64,000 nucleotides of DNA, from NCBI GenBank assembly GCA_002336485.1, contig DDCZ01000055.1, forward strand, positions 12,134 through 76,133, given 5' to 3'. The DNA is from Flavobacteriales bacterium UBA1993. GTDB taxonomy: Bacteria; Bacteroidota; Bacteroidia; Flavobacteriales_G; Salibacteraceae. Below are positions 17,765 to 26,305 of the stretch, piece by piece (the first letter of the stretch is position 1; the number at the start of each line of letters is the position of its first letter). The translations under genes and the position numbers were made by a program. Below the pieces are notes generated by a model. That model was not told where the DNA came from. It searched no databases and saw only the letters and a list, made by a program, of their open reading frames with translations.

Positions 17765-18615
17765 TGCGTCCCGCCTTTTTCGTCCTGATATTAGCCTGGG
17801 TTGCAATAACCCTTTCTGGGTGCGGAGATTCGAATAAAGAGGATGAATCAGGTGCGACCACTGAGGAGATGAAGCGTGATTGGCCATTGGTTCCAACCGA
17901 TTCAGTGCGCATCATTTCTCTACCAACGCCGATGCAGGTCCCTGCCCTTCTTCGAAATACAAGAGCTACTTACAACAAGGAGATTCTCTTCCCTATTGAA
18001 CATACAGACAGGTCATTCTTTAAATCAAATGTGCTATTTGGAACCTATCTCATTGATATGGCATACACGGGGTCGTTCGGAGACCAACAGGCCACAATGG
18101 AATACTTCACGACCTGTAAAATATTGGGCGACAACATGGGACTTGGTATGACCATGGACCGAGATTTCGCTGATCGTTTTACAGAAAACATAGCCAAACC
18201 TGATTCACTCGGACGAACTATTCTAGAACTCTACGAACTTGGCCATCACTATTTCCGAGACCAGGATAAGGAAGGCATTGGTCTTCTTATGATTATGGGT
18301 TGTCTTTTTGAAGGCTTGCATCTCGGATTTGCGCAGGCTCGCGAACATGATTTGATCTTGTTCATTCACATTCTTAGTCAGCAAAAACAATACACTGAGA
18401 ACTTGATCTATGCCTTAGATGGTTACGAAATTCCAGCCGAATTGCAATACGAATACGAGCAACTCGTGAAGTTGGATCAACTTTTTATGAAGTTAAACCC
18501 ACCTTCTGCATACGAGCTGAAGACTGGTCAGGTGTTGGCTACGGAGATAAACGAGGTTGTGCTTTCTGAAATTGAAACCGTTGTAAAAGACTTTCGGGCG
18601 TCCATAGCCATCTAA
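17761..18615 (+). CDS. Predicted lipoprotein of unknown function
   Basis: 284 residues with a type II signal peptide ending in lipobox LSGC (about residue 20), followed by an acidic linker (DSNKEDESGATTEEM). The mature part is largely alpha-helical by eye, with Tyr/Phe-rich helices (LYELGHHYFRDQDKEG). I do not recognise a family. It overlaps the T9SS protein upstream by 4 bp (ATGA), so the two are probably made together and may act at the same envelope site. Confidence 0.75.
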   Translation: MMRPAFFVLILAWVAITLSGCGDSNKEDESGATTEEMKRDWPLVPTDSVRIISLPTPMQVPALLRNTRATYNKEILFPIEHTDRSFFKSNVLFGTYLIDMAYTGSFGDQQATMEYFTTCKILGDNMGLGMTMDRDFADRFTENIAKPDSLGRTILELYELGHHYFRDQDKEGIGLLMIMGCLFEGLHLGFAQAREHDLILFIHILSQQKQYTENLIYALDGYEIPAELQYEYEQLVKLDQLFMKLNPPSAYELKTGQVLATEINEVVLSEIETVVKDFRASIAI

Positions 18616-18642
18616 TTAGAATCTGTTGTCCAATTTTACCGA

Positions 18643-19059
18643 ATGAAAAAACGTGTAATCGGTCTAGGCGGTGTTTTCTTTAAGTCCAAGGATCCGCAAA
18701 AAACAAAATCTTGGTACTCAAAGCATCTTGGAATTGAGTCTGATGCCTACGGAAGTAAATTTCTTTGGCGAGGAGAGGGCGGTGAAGACTTAAGGACAAC
18801 GGTTTGGAGTCCGATGGAAGAGTCGACAACCTACTACGAACCGAGTCAAAGTTCATTTATGATCAACTACCGTGTTTCGGATCTCGAAGCGCTATTGATC
18901 GAATTGAAATCGGAAGGCGTGGAACAAGTTGGGGAAATGGAGACACACGAATACGGTAAATTTGCTTGGATCATTGACCCGGACGGCACAAAGGTCGAAC
19001 TATGGGAACCCAAAAACGAAAAGCTGTTTCACGAGCAACCATATATCAAGTCGGAGTAA
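18643..19059 (+). CDS. VOC superfamily (glyoxalase/bleomycin-resistance-like) protein
   Basis: 138 residues forming one vicinal-oxygen-chelate module pair: GLGGVFFKSKDPQKTKSWYS at the N-terminus and the closing strand WIIDPDGTKVELWEP, whose Glu is the usual metal ligand. VOC proteins bind a divalent metal and act on small substrates. The substrate cannot be guessed. It lies 27 bp after the lipoprotein and 3 bp before the glycosyltransferase. Confidence 0.85.
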   Translation: MKKRVIGLGGVFFKSKDPQKTKSWYSKHLGIESDAYGSKFLWRGEGGEDLRTTVWSPMEESTTYYEPSQSSFMINYRVSDLEALLIELKSEGVEQVGEMETHEYGKFAWIIDPDGTKVELWEPKNEKLFHEQPYIKSE

Positions 19060-19062
19060 TTC

Positions 19063-20166
19063 ATGGCCCAACCGAAGATTCTTGTTATCAGCAACTATAC
19101 CGGATCCTTAAATGCGATCCGCCCCGAAGCTGAAATATTTTTAGCACTAGTTAGACAAGGGTTTGATATCACGGTTATGTCTCCTAAAAACGAGTATTAC
19201 ACCAATGAACTCGAGAAACTTGGAGTGGAAATAATTGACTGCGCACCAACTTCTAAATTTGATGGGAGCTTCATCTCAAAGCTTAAGGAAGTTGTATCCA
19301 GGAAGGAAATTAACATCGTACACGCATTTAACAGCCGCTCGATAACAAACGCATCGATTGCCCTTTTGGGTAGAGACACACTACTTGTTGGGTATCGTGG
19401 ATACACGGGCAACATCCGCTGGTTTTATCCATCTAAATACTTGTCGTTTTTAAGTCCACGAGTAGATTATATGATCTGTCTTGCCGATAGTATTCGAGAG
19501 ATGTTTCTGAAAAACGGTATGCCAGCCCGAAAGGCAGTTACAATACTCAAAGGCCATCATCCAGATTGGTACAGTGAATTCAATCCCGCCGACCTCACCG
19601 AATTCAACTTACCGCCTGACGCGATGATTTGCTCTCTTGTTGCCAATAATCGCACAACAATGAAAGGGCTTCACTCCCTAATTGAAGCCACGAACTTACT
19701 TCCTGAGCTCGTTGAACTGCGCATTTTGCTCATCGGCGGAGGCATGGACACCACTGAAATAAAAGGATTAATTGCTCGATCAAAAAAACCCGAAACATTC
19801 ATCTTTACTGGTTTTCGAAGCGACGTATCCAACATTGTTAAAGCCGTTGATCTATCCATATCGGTATCTCTTTTTGGGGAGGCAACCCAGAAGGCCATGA
19901 TCGAAGCAATGTACTTAGGGAACCCCGTAATAATATCTGATATACCAGGGAATCGAGGCATGGCCATTGACGGCGAAGGCGGTTATGTGATCGAACCTAA
20001 CAACCCAAAATCCATAGCTGAGGCTATTGTTAAATTCCATGAAAACCCTTCGCAGTGGGAGGCGATGGGAGACAAGGCGAAAAAACACATCACGCAATTT
20101 TTGAGTCACGACAAAACCGTGGAGGAATATGGAAACTTCTATACCTCCATTGTCCGGGACAAATGA
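19063..20166 (+). CDS. Glycosyltransferase, GT4 (GT-B fold) family
   Basis: 367 residues, two Rossmann-like domains. N-domain: KILVISNYTGSLNAIRPEAE. C-domain: LRILLIGGG, then FTGFRSDV, and GEATQKAMIEAMYLGNPVI, which carries the two glutamates spaced as in the EX7E motif of retaining GT4 enzymes. It transfers a sugar from a nucleotide donor, probably at the inner face of the cytoplasmic membrane. Acceptor unknown; it is not in a polysaccharide cluster. Confidence 0.88.
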   Translation: MAQPKILVISNYTGSLNAIRPEAEIFLALVRQGFDITVMSPKNEYYTNELEKLGVEIIDCAPTSKFDGSFISKLKEVVSRKEINIVHAFNSRSITNASIALLGRDTLLVGYRGYTGNIRWFYPSKYLSFLSPRVDYMICLADSIREMFLKNGMPARKAVTILKGHHPDWYSEFNPADLTEFNLPPDAMICSLVANNRTTMKGLHSLIEATNLLPELVELRILLIGGGMDTTEIKGLIARSKKPETFIFTGFRSDVSNIVKAVDLSISVSLFGEATQKAMIEAMYLGNPVIISDIPGNRGMAIDGEGGYVIEPNNPKSIAEAIVKFHENPSQWEAMGDKAKKHITQFLSHDKTVEEYGNFYTSIVRDK

Positions 20167-20263
20167 CCTCTGTATGGATGGGTAACCAATAACGGCTACT
20201 GACTAGACATTCTTCTTGTTTTCCAACCGAATCTGGTTATTATTGTTTTCAAATAACCACGCC

Positions 20264-20689
20264 ATGCAAGACGAAATCCTAGACGAAGAAGTAATTTCTG
20301 GAGGTGCCGATAGCCTAAACATCGCTAAGCCTGCCACACGATTCCTTACCTACCTCATCGACATCATTGTGTATTATGCTATTTCCTTTGGCTTGGGTAT
20401 GATTGCGGGAATGGGAGCTGGAGAGGAAGTTTCAGCGATTGCATCCATTCTGTCGCTTGCCACCTTTTTCCTGTATTACGTTATCATGGAGGCTGCATTT
20501 GGAAAAACAGTTGGAAAGATGGTCATGAAGACTCGGGTAGTAGACACAAATGGTGGCGCAGCCTCTGCAGGGGCAGTAATACTGAGAACCATTTGCCGTA
20601 TCGTTCCATTTGAGGCTTTTTCCGTTTGGATGGATGGCAATGTTATGTGGCACGACAAGTGGGCCTCAACGCGCGTAATTCAGGAGTAA
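20264..20689 (+). CDS. RDD family membrane protein
   Basis: 141 residues with an RDD domain: three membrane helices, the Arg of PATRFLTYLIDIIVYY, the FGKTVGKMVMKTRVVDTNGG loop and the final RTICRIVPFEAFSVW segment. I use the ATG at 20264 because the upstream extension to 20216 is not RDD-like. RDD proteins are small integral membrane proteins, some implicated in ion exchange. The stop codon TAA abuts the TTA of the next RDD gene on the opposite strand with no spacer. Confidence 0.88.
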   Translation: MQDEILDEEVISGGADSLNIAKPATRFLTYLIDIIVYYAISFGLGMIAGMGAGEEVSAIASILSLATFFLYYVIMEAAFGKTVGKMVMKTRVVDTNGGAASAGAVILRTICRIVPFEAFSVWMDGNVMWHDKWASTRVIQE

Positions 20690-21406
20690 TTACCTGGAAA
20701 GTGTGATGTAATCTTTCACCAGAATTTCGAGTAAAACTCGATCGTCTTCCTGATCATCAATATCCAAAATAGACCTCAGCCGGTTTGACAATTCAGCCCG
20801 CGCTTTAAAGTGGGCATTACTTGGATACCTCTTGTTTCTGTTGATTACCTCCTTTACGGTCATCATTTGATTTTCGCTAAGCTCCAATACCTGCGGATAT
20901 ACTGGAACGTATTTTTTTAGCTGACCTAGCTTCAACACCCTCTTGAGCGAAATTCGCCCCGTTCTGGTCTGAATCACAGTTGTATCTGCCAAGATATCGC
21001 CTAGCCTTTGTCCCCGAGGTGTAGCAGCAACAAGAATTGGAGCCAGTAACCAGCTCGACAAATAAATATCCAACCACCTAAACAGCCAGCGCATCAAGTA
21101 ATCATAGCCAGAAACAGGCCTGCCGTCAACCCGAACCACCTTTAAACCAATGGCCATTTTACCCAAAGATCTTCCGTCATTTAACCATTCCATTAAAACA
21201 GCATAAAAGAAAAATGGCGGTATAAAAACGAAGGCAAAGTAGACTTGAGCCCCATCTCCCTCTGGTTGAAAAATAATAGCTGTGACAAGAAAAAATAAAG
21301 CGAGGATGATGGCGTCAAGCACGTAGGCTATCACCCGCTCCATCGTATTTGCAATGGTATATTGCAGGTTAATTCCTTGTGTATTTTCAAATTCGAGTGT
21401 TTTCAC
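20690..21406 (-). CDS. RDD family membrane protein
   Basis: 238 residues. The RDD domain occupies about 15-160 (NTMERVIAYVLDAIILALFF, DGRSLGKMAIGLKVVRVDG, GQRLGDILADTTVI), and a soluble helical tail of about 75 residues follows. In Bacteroidota this longer RDD type usually sits beside spoIIM and the MoxR/DUF58 genes, as here: it is divergent from the SpoIIM gene with a 49-bp gap. It is distinct from the short RDD protein encoded tail-to-tail. Confidence 0.9.
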   Translation of the reverse strand: MKTLEFENTQGINLQYTIANTMERVIAYVLDAIILALFFLVTAIIFQPEGDGAQVYFAFVFIPPFFFYAVLMEWLNDGRSLGKMAIGLKVVRVDGRPVSGYDYLMRWLFRWLDIYLSSWLLAPILVAATPRGQRLGDILADTTVIQTRTGRISLKRVLKLGQLKKYVPVYPQVLELSENQMMTVKEVINRNKRYPSNAHFKARAELSNRLRSILDIDDQEDDRVLLEILVKDYITLSR

Positions 21407-21455
21407 CTTGTCTTAATGCGAAATAACCGCTTTTTTTACCCTCCACAATAGCCGA

Positions 21456-23306
21456 TTGAAGGAAAGCGAATTTATAAAGCAGAATAAGAAACGTTGGAAT
21501 GACTTTGAGAATGAGCTCAAAAGCAATCGATTCAATCCTCAGCGTGTGGCCGATCATTACATCAAAATTGTAGATGATCTATCCTATGCGCGCACGCATT
21601 ATCCGAATCGACTCATACGATCCTACTTAAATGGGGTCAGCCAAATCCTATCTCTACGTATCTACAAGACTCAGAAGGGGCTCTGGCAAGGCATCAAACA
21701 ATTCTGGAAAACGGATCTACCATTGATCATGTTTAATGCGCGCAAGGAGCTGCTGATCTCATTTTTAATCTTCGTCTTAGCTGTAGCCGTTGGGGCCTTT
21801 TCAAATTGGAGTGATCCCGAATTTGTGCGTTTCATTATCAGCGATTCGTACGTGGATATGACGCTAGAGAATATTGAAAAAGGAGACCCGATGGGTGTTT
21901 ACAAAGACGAGGAAATGGCATCCATGTTTTTCAGAATCACTTTAAACAACATAATGGTCTCTGCTTATGTCTTCCTTTTAGGGATGGTATTTGGGATTGG
22001 AACCATCGGCGCCCTGGTTTACAATGGAATTATGTTGGGCGCATTCCAACAGTTCTTTTTTGCGCATGACCTCGGTATAGAGTCCCTGCTTACTGTCTGG
22101 CAACATGGAACCATAGAAATTTCCTGCATAATAATCGCTGGGGCCGCAGGCTTGGCCCTATCAAATGGAATATTGTTTCCAGGAACTTATTCCAGGATAG
22201 ACGCCTTTCGAATATCAGGTCGGAAAGGGTTGATGATGATGCTCGGTTTGATGCCTTTACTTGTGTATTCAGGATTTATTGAGGCCGTCATAACAAGGCT
22301 TACAGATGTGCATTGGGCTATCCGACTCGGCTCCATTCTCGGCTCCCTGTTTTTTGTCATATTCTATTTCATCTGGTATCCCCATAGGATCGCTAAGAAC
22401 AAGGTTCTAGATGAAGAGCTCAAGATTAATTTGCAACCTCTAATTACCTCTGGCTTTGATCATACTCGGCCGGTGTCGAATGCCGTTATTTCCGGTGAGG
22501 GTATAAATCGTTTTCAAAAGAATCGAAAAGCCATATTGACTTCGGGATTCGTTTCCATCGTACTCCTAACACTTTACATAACCTTAGATGCCTCCATTTT
22601 CCGTTTTGGCTCTGATCTTCATTGGCGTGAATATGCCTTGGCAGAAGACTTCCTCGTCATTGGAAGCAATTTAAAAGTGTTTGTCATTAATCTCGTTCTT
22701 CTATTTGCCGCTTTGCTTGCCTCGACCTTGGCACTTCGAGGAACATTCGACCCCTCTACCGGCAAGCCAACACCTATTCCATGGTGGTTCCTTGGTCTTT
22801 CAGCTATTGTGGTTGCGATGCTCACAACAAATATCTGGTCGGCTTTGGCCATTCCTCTCTGGCTTCCATTAAGTTCACTCTATATTCAGTCAAGTTTCGA
22901 CCCTACAAATAAGGGTCAAAACCTCATCGCCCACACCATTCACCTCTTTCGTGGAGGTTGGAGGGCAGTGATGATGCTCTCTTTAGCCATCAGCATACTT
23001 TGTGGATTGGTGTTATACATGAATGATCAATTTATATTACCACTCGTGGCTGAGGGAATCTATCGTTTCATTCCGTCGGAGGATTTCTCATCGTCCACGT
23101 TCCTTATTATTCTGTCCAGCATTCTTGTATTGTCGCTCTATTTCGTCGCGGTGAGTTTCGTTTCTACGTGTCTTGGCCTTTCGTATTTCGGAATTAAGGA
23201 AAACACAACGGCCACCAACCTGCTGCAGTCAATTGACAATCAATTTGATATAAGTGTTCAATTTTCAAGCAAGCGAAATATTCTAAACAAGTCAAAGATA
23301 TCGTGA
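21456..23306 (+). CDS. SpoIIM-family membrane protein, double length
   Basis: 616 residues starting at TTG (MKESEFIKQNKKRWNDFE, the family's usual opening). Residues about 1-320 are a stage II sporulation protein M-like (DUF95) domain with several helices (NNIMVSAYVFLLGMVFGIG, GTIEISCIIIAGAAGLALS). Residues about 340-600 form a second polytopic block with six or more helices and no recognised domain. SpoIIM proteins in this phylum are typically about 320 aa and followed by a separate membrane protein, so this looks like a fusion of the two. Bacteroidota do not sporulate; the role is unknown. First gene of an overlapping operon with DUF4129. Confidence 0.88.
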   Translation: MKESEFIKQNKKRWNDFENELKSNRFNPQRVADHYIKIVDDLSYARTHYPNRLIRSYLNGVSQILSLRIYKTQKGLWQGIKQFWKTDLPLIMFNARKELLISFLIFVLAVAVGAFSNWSDPEFVRFIISDSYVDMTLENIEKGDPMGVYKDEEMASMFFRITLNNIMVSAYVFLLGMVFGIGTIGALVYNGIMLGAFQQFFFAHDLGIESLLTVWQHGTIEISCIIIAGAAGLALSNGILFPGTYSRIDAFRISGRKGLMMMLGLMPLLVYSGFIEAVITRLTDVHWAIRLGSILGSLFFVIFYFIWYPHRIAKNKVLDEELKINLQPLITSGFDHTRPVSNAVISGEGINRFQKNRKAILTSGFVSIVLLTLYITLDASIFRFGSDLHWREYALAEDFLVIGSNLKVFVINLVLLFAALLASTLALRGTFDPSTGKPTPIPWWFLGLSAIVVAMLTTNIWSALAIPLWLPLSSLYIQSSFDPTNKGQNLIAHTIHLFRGGWRAVMMLSLAISILCGLVLYMNDQFILPLVAEGIYRFIPSEDFSSSTFLIILSSILVLSLYFVAVSFVSTCLGLSYFGIKENTTATNLLQSIDNQFDISVQFSSKRNILNKSKIS

Positions 23307-23983
23307 GACTGCTGATCCGATATACCGCTATTCTATTGATTTTGAGTTCATCGGTGAGCATGGCGGCTTCGGATTCATTAAGCCTAAGTGAGGAACATTG
23401 GAAATCACTTTCTGAAGATGTGGACTATTCAGAAAATGTGGAGCCAAAAAAGCCAATTAAAGAAGAGATTGAGGAAATCAGCCCAGTGGATTCAGATATT
23501 GGCACCATAAACCCTCCCTTTACATTCGACAGCTTTCGTACCGTACTATTTGCCATTCTCATCGGTGCTGCCATTCTAGTCATCATTCTAATTGTCAGAA
23601 ATGCCCGTGCACCTGCTGTGATACCAAAAGGAAAGTTTGAGGCGCGCACTTTGGATGAGGCGGAGGACAATCTTCCCGAAGTTGAACTGAACAATTTATT
23701 GCAAGACGCCTTAGACTCCAGCAACTGGAAAATTGCGCTGCGCATTAATTTCTTGATGCTATTGCAAGAAATGATTTATTCCAATCTCATCATTTGGAAG
23801 AAACGAAAAACGAATGATCAGTTTGTTGGAGAGCTTGAAGACGCTCAAATAAAGACACAATTTGCGCGAACAGTGGATGTCTTTGACCCTGTATGGTATG
23901 GAGCGGCAGAATTAAAGTCAGAAGAGTTTGATCGTGTCAGTAACATCATTGTAAACCTAAAAAAACACATTAAACATGGCTGA
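23303..23983 (+). CDS. DUF4129 domain protein
   Basis: 226 residues. GTG start overlaps the upstream stop (GTGA). Signal peptide (ILLILSSSVSMAAS), an acidic periplasmic segment, one membrane helix at about 80-100 (LFAILIGAAILVIILIV) and a cytoplasmic DUF4129 tail (ALDSSNWKIALRINFLMLLQEM, RKTNDQFVGEL). The conserved operon context with SpoIIM, DUF4350, MoxR and DUF58 is the best guide: a membrane complex handled by the MoxR AAA+ ATPase. Reaction unknown. Confidence 0.85.
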   Translation: MRLLIRYTAILLILSSSVSMAASDSLSLSEEHWKSLSEDVDYSENVEPKKPIKEEIEEISPVDSDIGTINPPFTFDSFRTVLFAILIGAAILVIILIVRNARAPAVIPKGKFEARTLDEAEDNLPEVELNNLLQDALDSSNWKIALRINFLMLLQEMIYSNLIIWKKRKTNDQFVGELEDAQIKTQFARTVDVFDPVWYGAAELKSEEFDRVSNIIVNLKKHIKHG

Positions 23984-25226
23984 TCGCAATCGGCCATTGA
24001 TGATTGTGGTGGTGATTTTCATCGTCGCATTTTTCGTGATCCGTTTTTTTCTGGTCCAAGACCAACTTGAACATGACTGGTCTCAAACTCAATCGCTACG
24101 CAGTGAAGAACCTTATGGTCAAAGCCTGCTCTTAGAGTTGCTGGAAGAAGCCTCGGGTGGCGATTTGTACGAAGCTACAGGCCCATTGGTAGATACATTA
24201 CCATTGGTTGAGGACACGTTGAATTACCTCTATCTCGATCGTGAATTCTACTATGATAGTGCCGAGATCGCGCACTTGATGGAGTTTGTGCAAATAGGAA
24301 ATAAAGCCTTTTTTGTGTTCGATGACATACCCTGGTGGATGAATAATGCGCTCGGGCTCGACTACTCAGCAATAGATGACTATTATTACGACTCTACGTT
24401 ACAAGTCGAGATAAATTTCGCAGACTCACAGCTCATTCGCGACTCGGCATATCTTTATTCTGCCTTGCACGCCGACACGCCAATTGTCGCGTATTGGAAC
24501 TACTTCGATTACAACACCTTCTATGATTCTATGATGGTTTATGACTTCGCAAAGCCCATTGGAACGATCGAAGGTGGAGTCAATTTCGCATCCTTCCAAT
24601 ACGGGAAGGGAACGATTTTCATCCACGTTGAAGGCCGACTCTTTTCGAATGTTTACCTGGCTCAAAAAGATGGTTTTGAATACGCATCTAAGGCCATGTC
24701 AGTCTTAGACAACAAGCCTATTTTCATCGATCATTACAATTCGCACTTTCACTATTCTGATGAAAACGCCCAACCGCCTTCGGTGTCACCGCTTAAATTC
24801 ATTTTCGCTCAGCCAACGTTGCGCTATGCTTGGTATGCGCTCTTGGTTGGTGTGCTCCTATTCGTACTCTTCCGGTCTAAAAGGCAACAACGCATCATTC
24901 CGATCATACCCAGTCCCGACAACACTTCCATTGAGTTTGCCAAAGCACTTGGCACCCTTTATTATCAATCTAACAGCCCAAAATATCTCACAGGCGAGAT
25001 GATGCGTCTCTTCCATACTTTCAATAGACGACGCTATAATGTGCAGCCCGGAAAAAAGGGAGTTTCCAATGCCGATGAAGTTTCGAGAAAATCGAAAATT
25101 GGCGAACCCGACATTAAACATATTTACGACCTGGAACGAAGACTTAGATACAACGACCTAGCCCGCATGAACGAAGTAATTCCGCTGTATGAGGCTTTAA
25201 ACAACTATTATAAAAACGCAAGATAA
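23976..25226 (+). CDS. DUF4350 domain protein
   Basis: 416 residues with an N-terminal helix at about 8-27, a large periplasmic part with a DUF4350-type fold (EEPYGQSLLLELLEEASGG) and a second helix at about 287-302 (YAWYALLVGVLLFVLFRSK) leading to a soluble tail. It is rich in Tyr and Asp around 130-170. Overlaps DUF4129 by 8 bp and meets MoxR at TAATG. Role unknown beyond membership of the conserved operon. Confidence 0.85.
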   Translation: MADRNRPLMIVVVIFIVAFFVIRFFLVQDQLEHDWSQTQSLRSEEPYGQSLLLELLEEASGGDLYEATGPLVDTLPLVEDTLNYLYLDREFYYDSAEIAHLMEFVQIGNKAFFVFDDIPWWMNNALGLDYSAIDDYYYDSTLQVEINFADSQLIRDSAYLYSALHADTPIVAYWNYFDYNTFYDSMMVYDFAKPIGTIEGGVNFASFQYGKGTIFIHVEGRLFSNVYLAQKDGFEYASKAMSVLDNKPIFIDHYNSHFHYSDENAQPPSVSPLKFIFAQPTLRYAWYALLVGVLLFVLFRSKRQQRIIPIIPSPDNTSIEFAKALGTLYYQSNSPKYLTGEMMRLFHTFNRRRYNVQPGKKGVSNADEVSRKSKIGEPDIKHIYDLERRLRYNDLARMNEVIPLYEALNNYYKNAR

Positions 25227-26305
25227 TGAGCGATCTAGACCCACAAAAACCCGGTGAAGAGCAGTCTAAACCTGAATCTACTTCCCCTGAGCAATCTGTT
25301 CCTTCCCCAGAGGCTACACCAACTCCGGCTCCTACAGAACAACCTGCTGAGACTGCACCACTAAATGTTGTTCAGCAGTGTACATCATCTATAAAAACCG
25401 AGATTCACAAGGTTATCGTGGGTATGGACGATGCCATTGAGCAGGCTTTGGCCGCCATGTTTGTAGATGGCCATGTTTTGTTCGAAGGTTTTCCTGGCGT
25501 CGCCAAAACTTTGATGGTAAAGTTGATTGCGAAAACAATTCAAGTCGATTTTAAACGCATTCAGTTCACCCCCGATCTAATGCCATCAGATGTGATCGGA
25601 ACAACCATTTTCCATCAGTCTTCTGGTGAATTTACGTTTCGAAAAGGCCCAATATTTTCGAATCTAGTGCTGATTGATGAGATTAATCGTGCTCCGGCAA
25701 AAACACAATCTGCCTTGTTCGAATCGATGGAAGAAAGGCAAGTGACAATCGAGGGTAATTCATATCCATTGACGTTTCCATTCCTAGTCATCGCTACCCA
25801 GAACCCAATTGACCAAGAAGGAACATATCGATTGCCTGAAGCCCAACTAGACAGATTCATATTCCGTATAAAAGTGCCGTATCCAAACGCTGGTCAGGAA
25901 CAAGAAATATTGAATCGGTTCAAAAATGACTTCAGCCAGTCTCAGGTGAAGGATGTGAAAGCCGTAGTTAATTCAGCCAAGCTCATCGAATGCAAAAACC
26001 TCATACAAGGAGTTCACATTGAACCGGCCATAATTGAATATATCACAGCGATTGCACAATCTACACGGGAAAACGAGTCAATTTATCTCGGTGCCAGCCC
26101 GCGCGCATCATTGGCCATAATGAAAGCCGCAAAAGTCTTCGCGGCGATGGATGGACGAAACTATGTTAAGCCTGATGATGTTCAAAAGGCGTGTATTCCA
26201 ATTCTAAATCATCGACTTATGATTGGCGCCACGGCAGAAATGGAAGGCTTCACTAGTGAGGACGTTATTCGAAACATTCTTGACGACATCGAAGTGCCAC
26301 GGTGA
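25226..26305 (+). CDS. MoxR family AAA+ ATPase
   Basis: 359 residues. A disordered Pro/Glu/Ser/Thr-rich extension (1-45) precedes the AAA+ core. Walker A is GFPGVAKTLMVK, Walker B LVLIDEINRAPAKTQSALFE, sensor 1 IATQNPIDQEGTY and sensor 2 GASPRASLAI. MoxR proteins are chaperone-like ATPases that mature partner proteins, often together with DUF58/VWA proteins, as here. The start codon shares its A with the previous stop (TAATG). Cytoplasmic. Confidence 0.95.
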   Translation: MSDLDPQKPGEEQSKPESTSPEQSVPSPEATPTPAPTEQPAETAPLNVVQQCTSSIKTEIHKVIVGMDDAIEQALAAMFVDGHVLFEGFPGVAKTLMVKLIAKTIQVDFKRIQFTPDLMPSDVIGTTIFHQSSGEFTFRKGPIFSNLVLIDEINRAPAKTQSALFESMEERQVTIEGNSYPLTFPFLVIATQNPIDQEGTYRLPEAQLDRFIFRIKVPYPNAGQEQEILNRFKNDFSQSQVKDVKAVVNSAKLIECKNLIQGVHIEPAIIEYITAIAQSTRENESIYLGASPRASLAIMKAAKVFAAMDGRNYVKPDDVQKACIPILNHRLMIGATAEMEGFTSEDVIRNILDDIEVPR

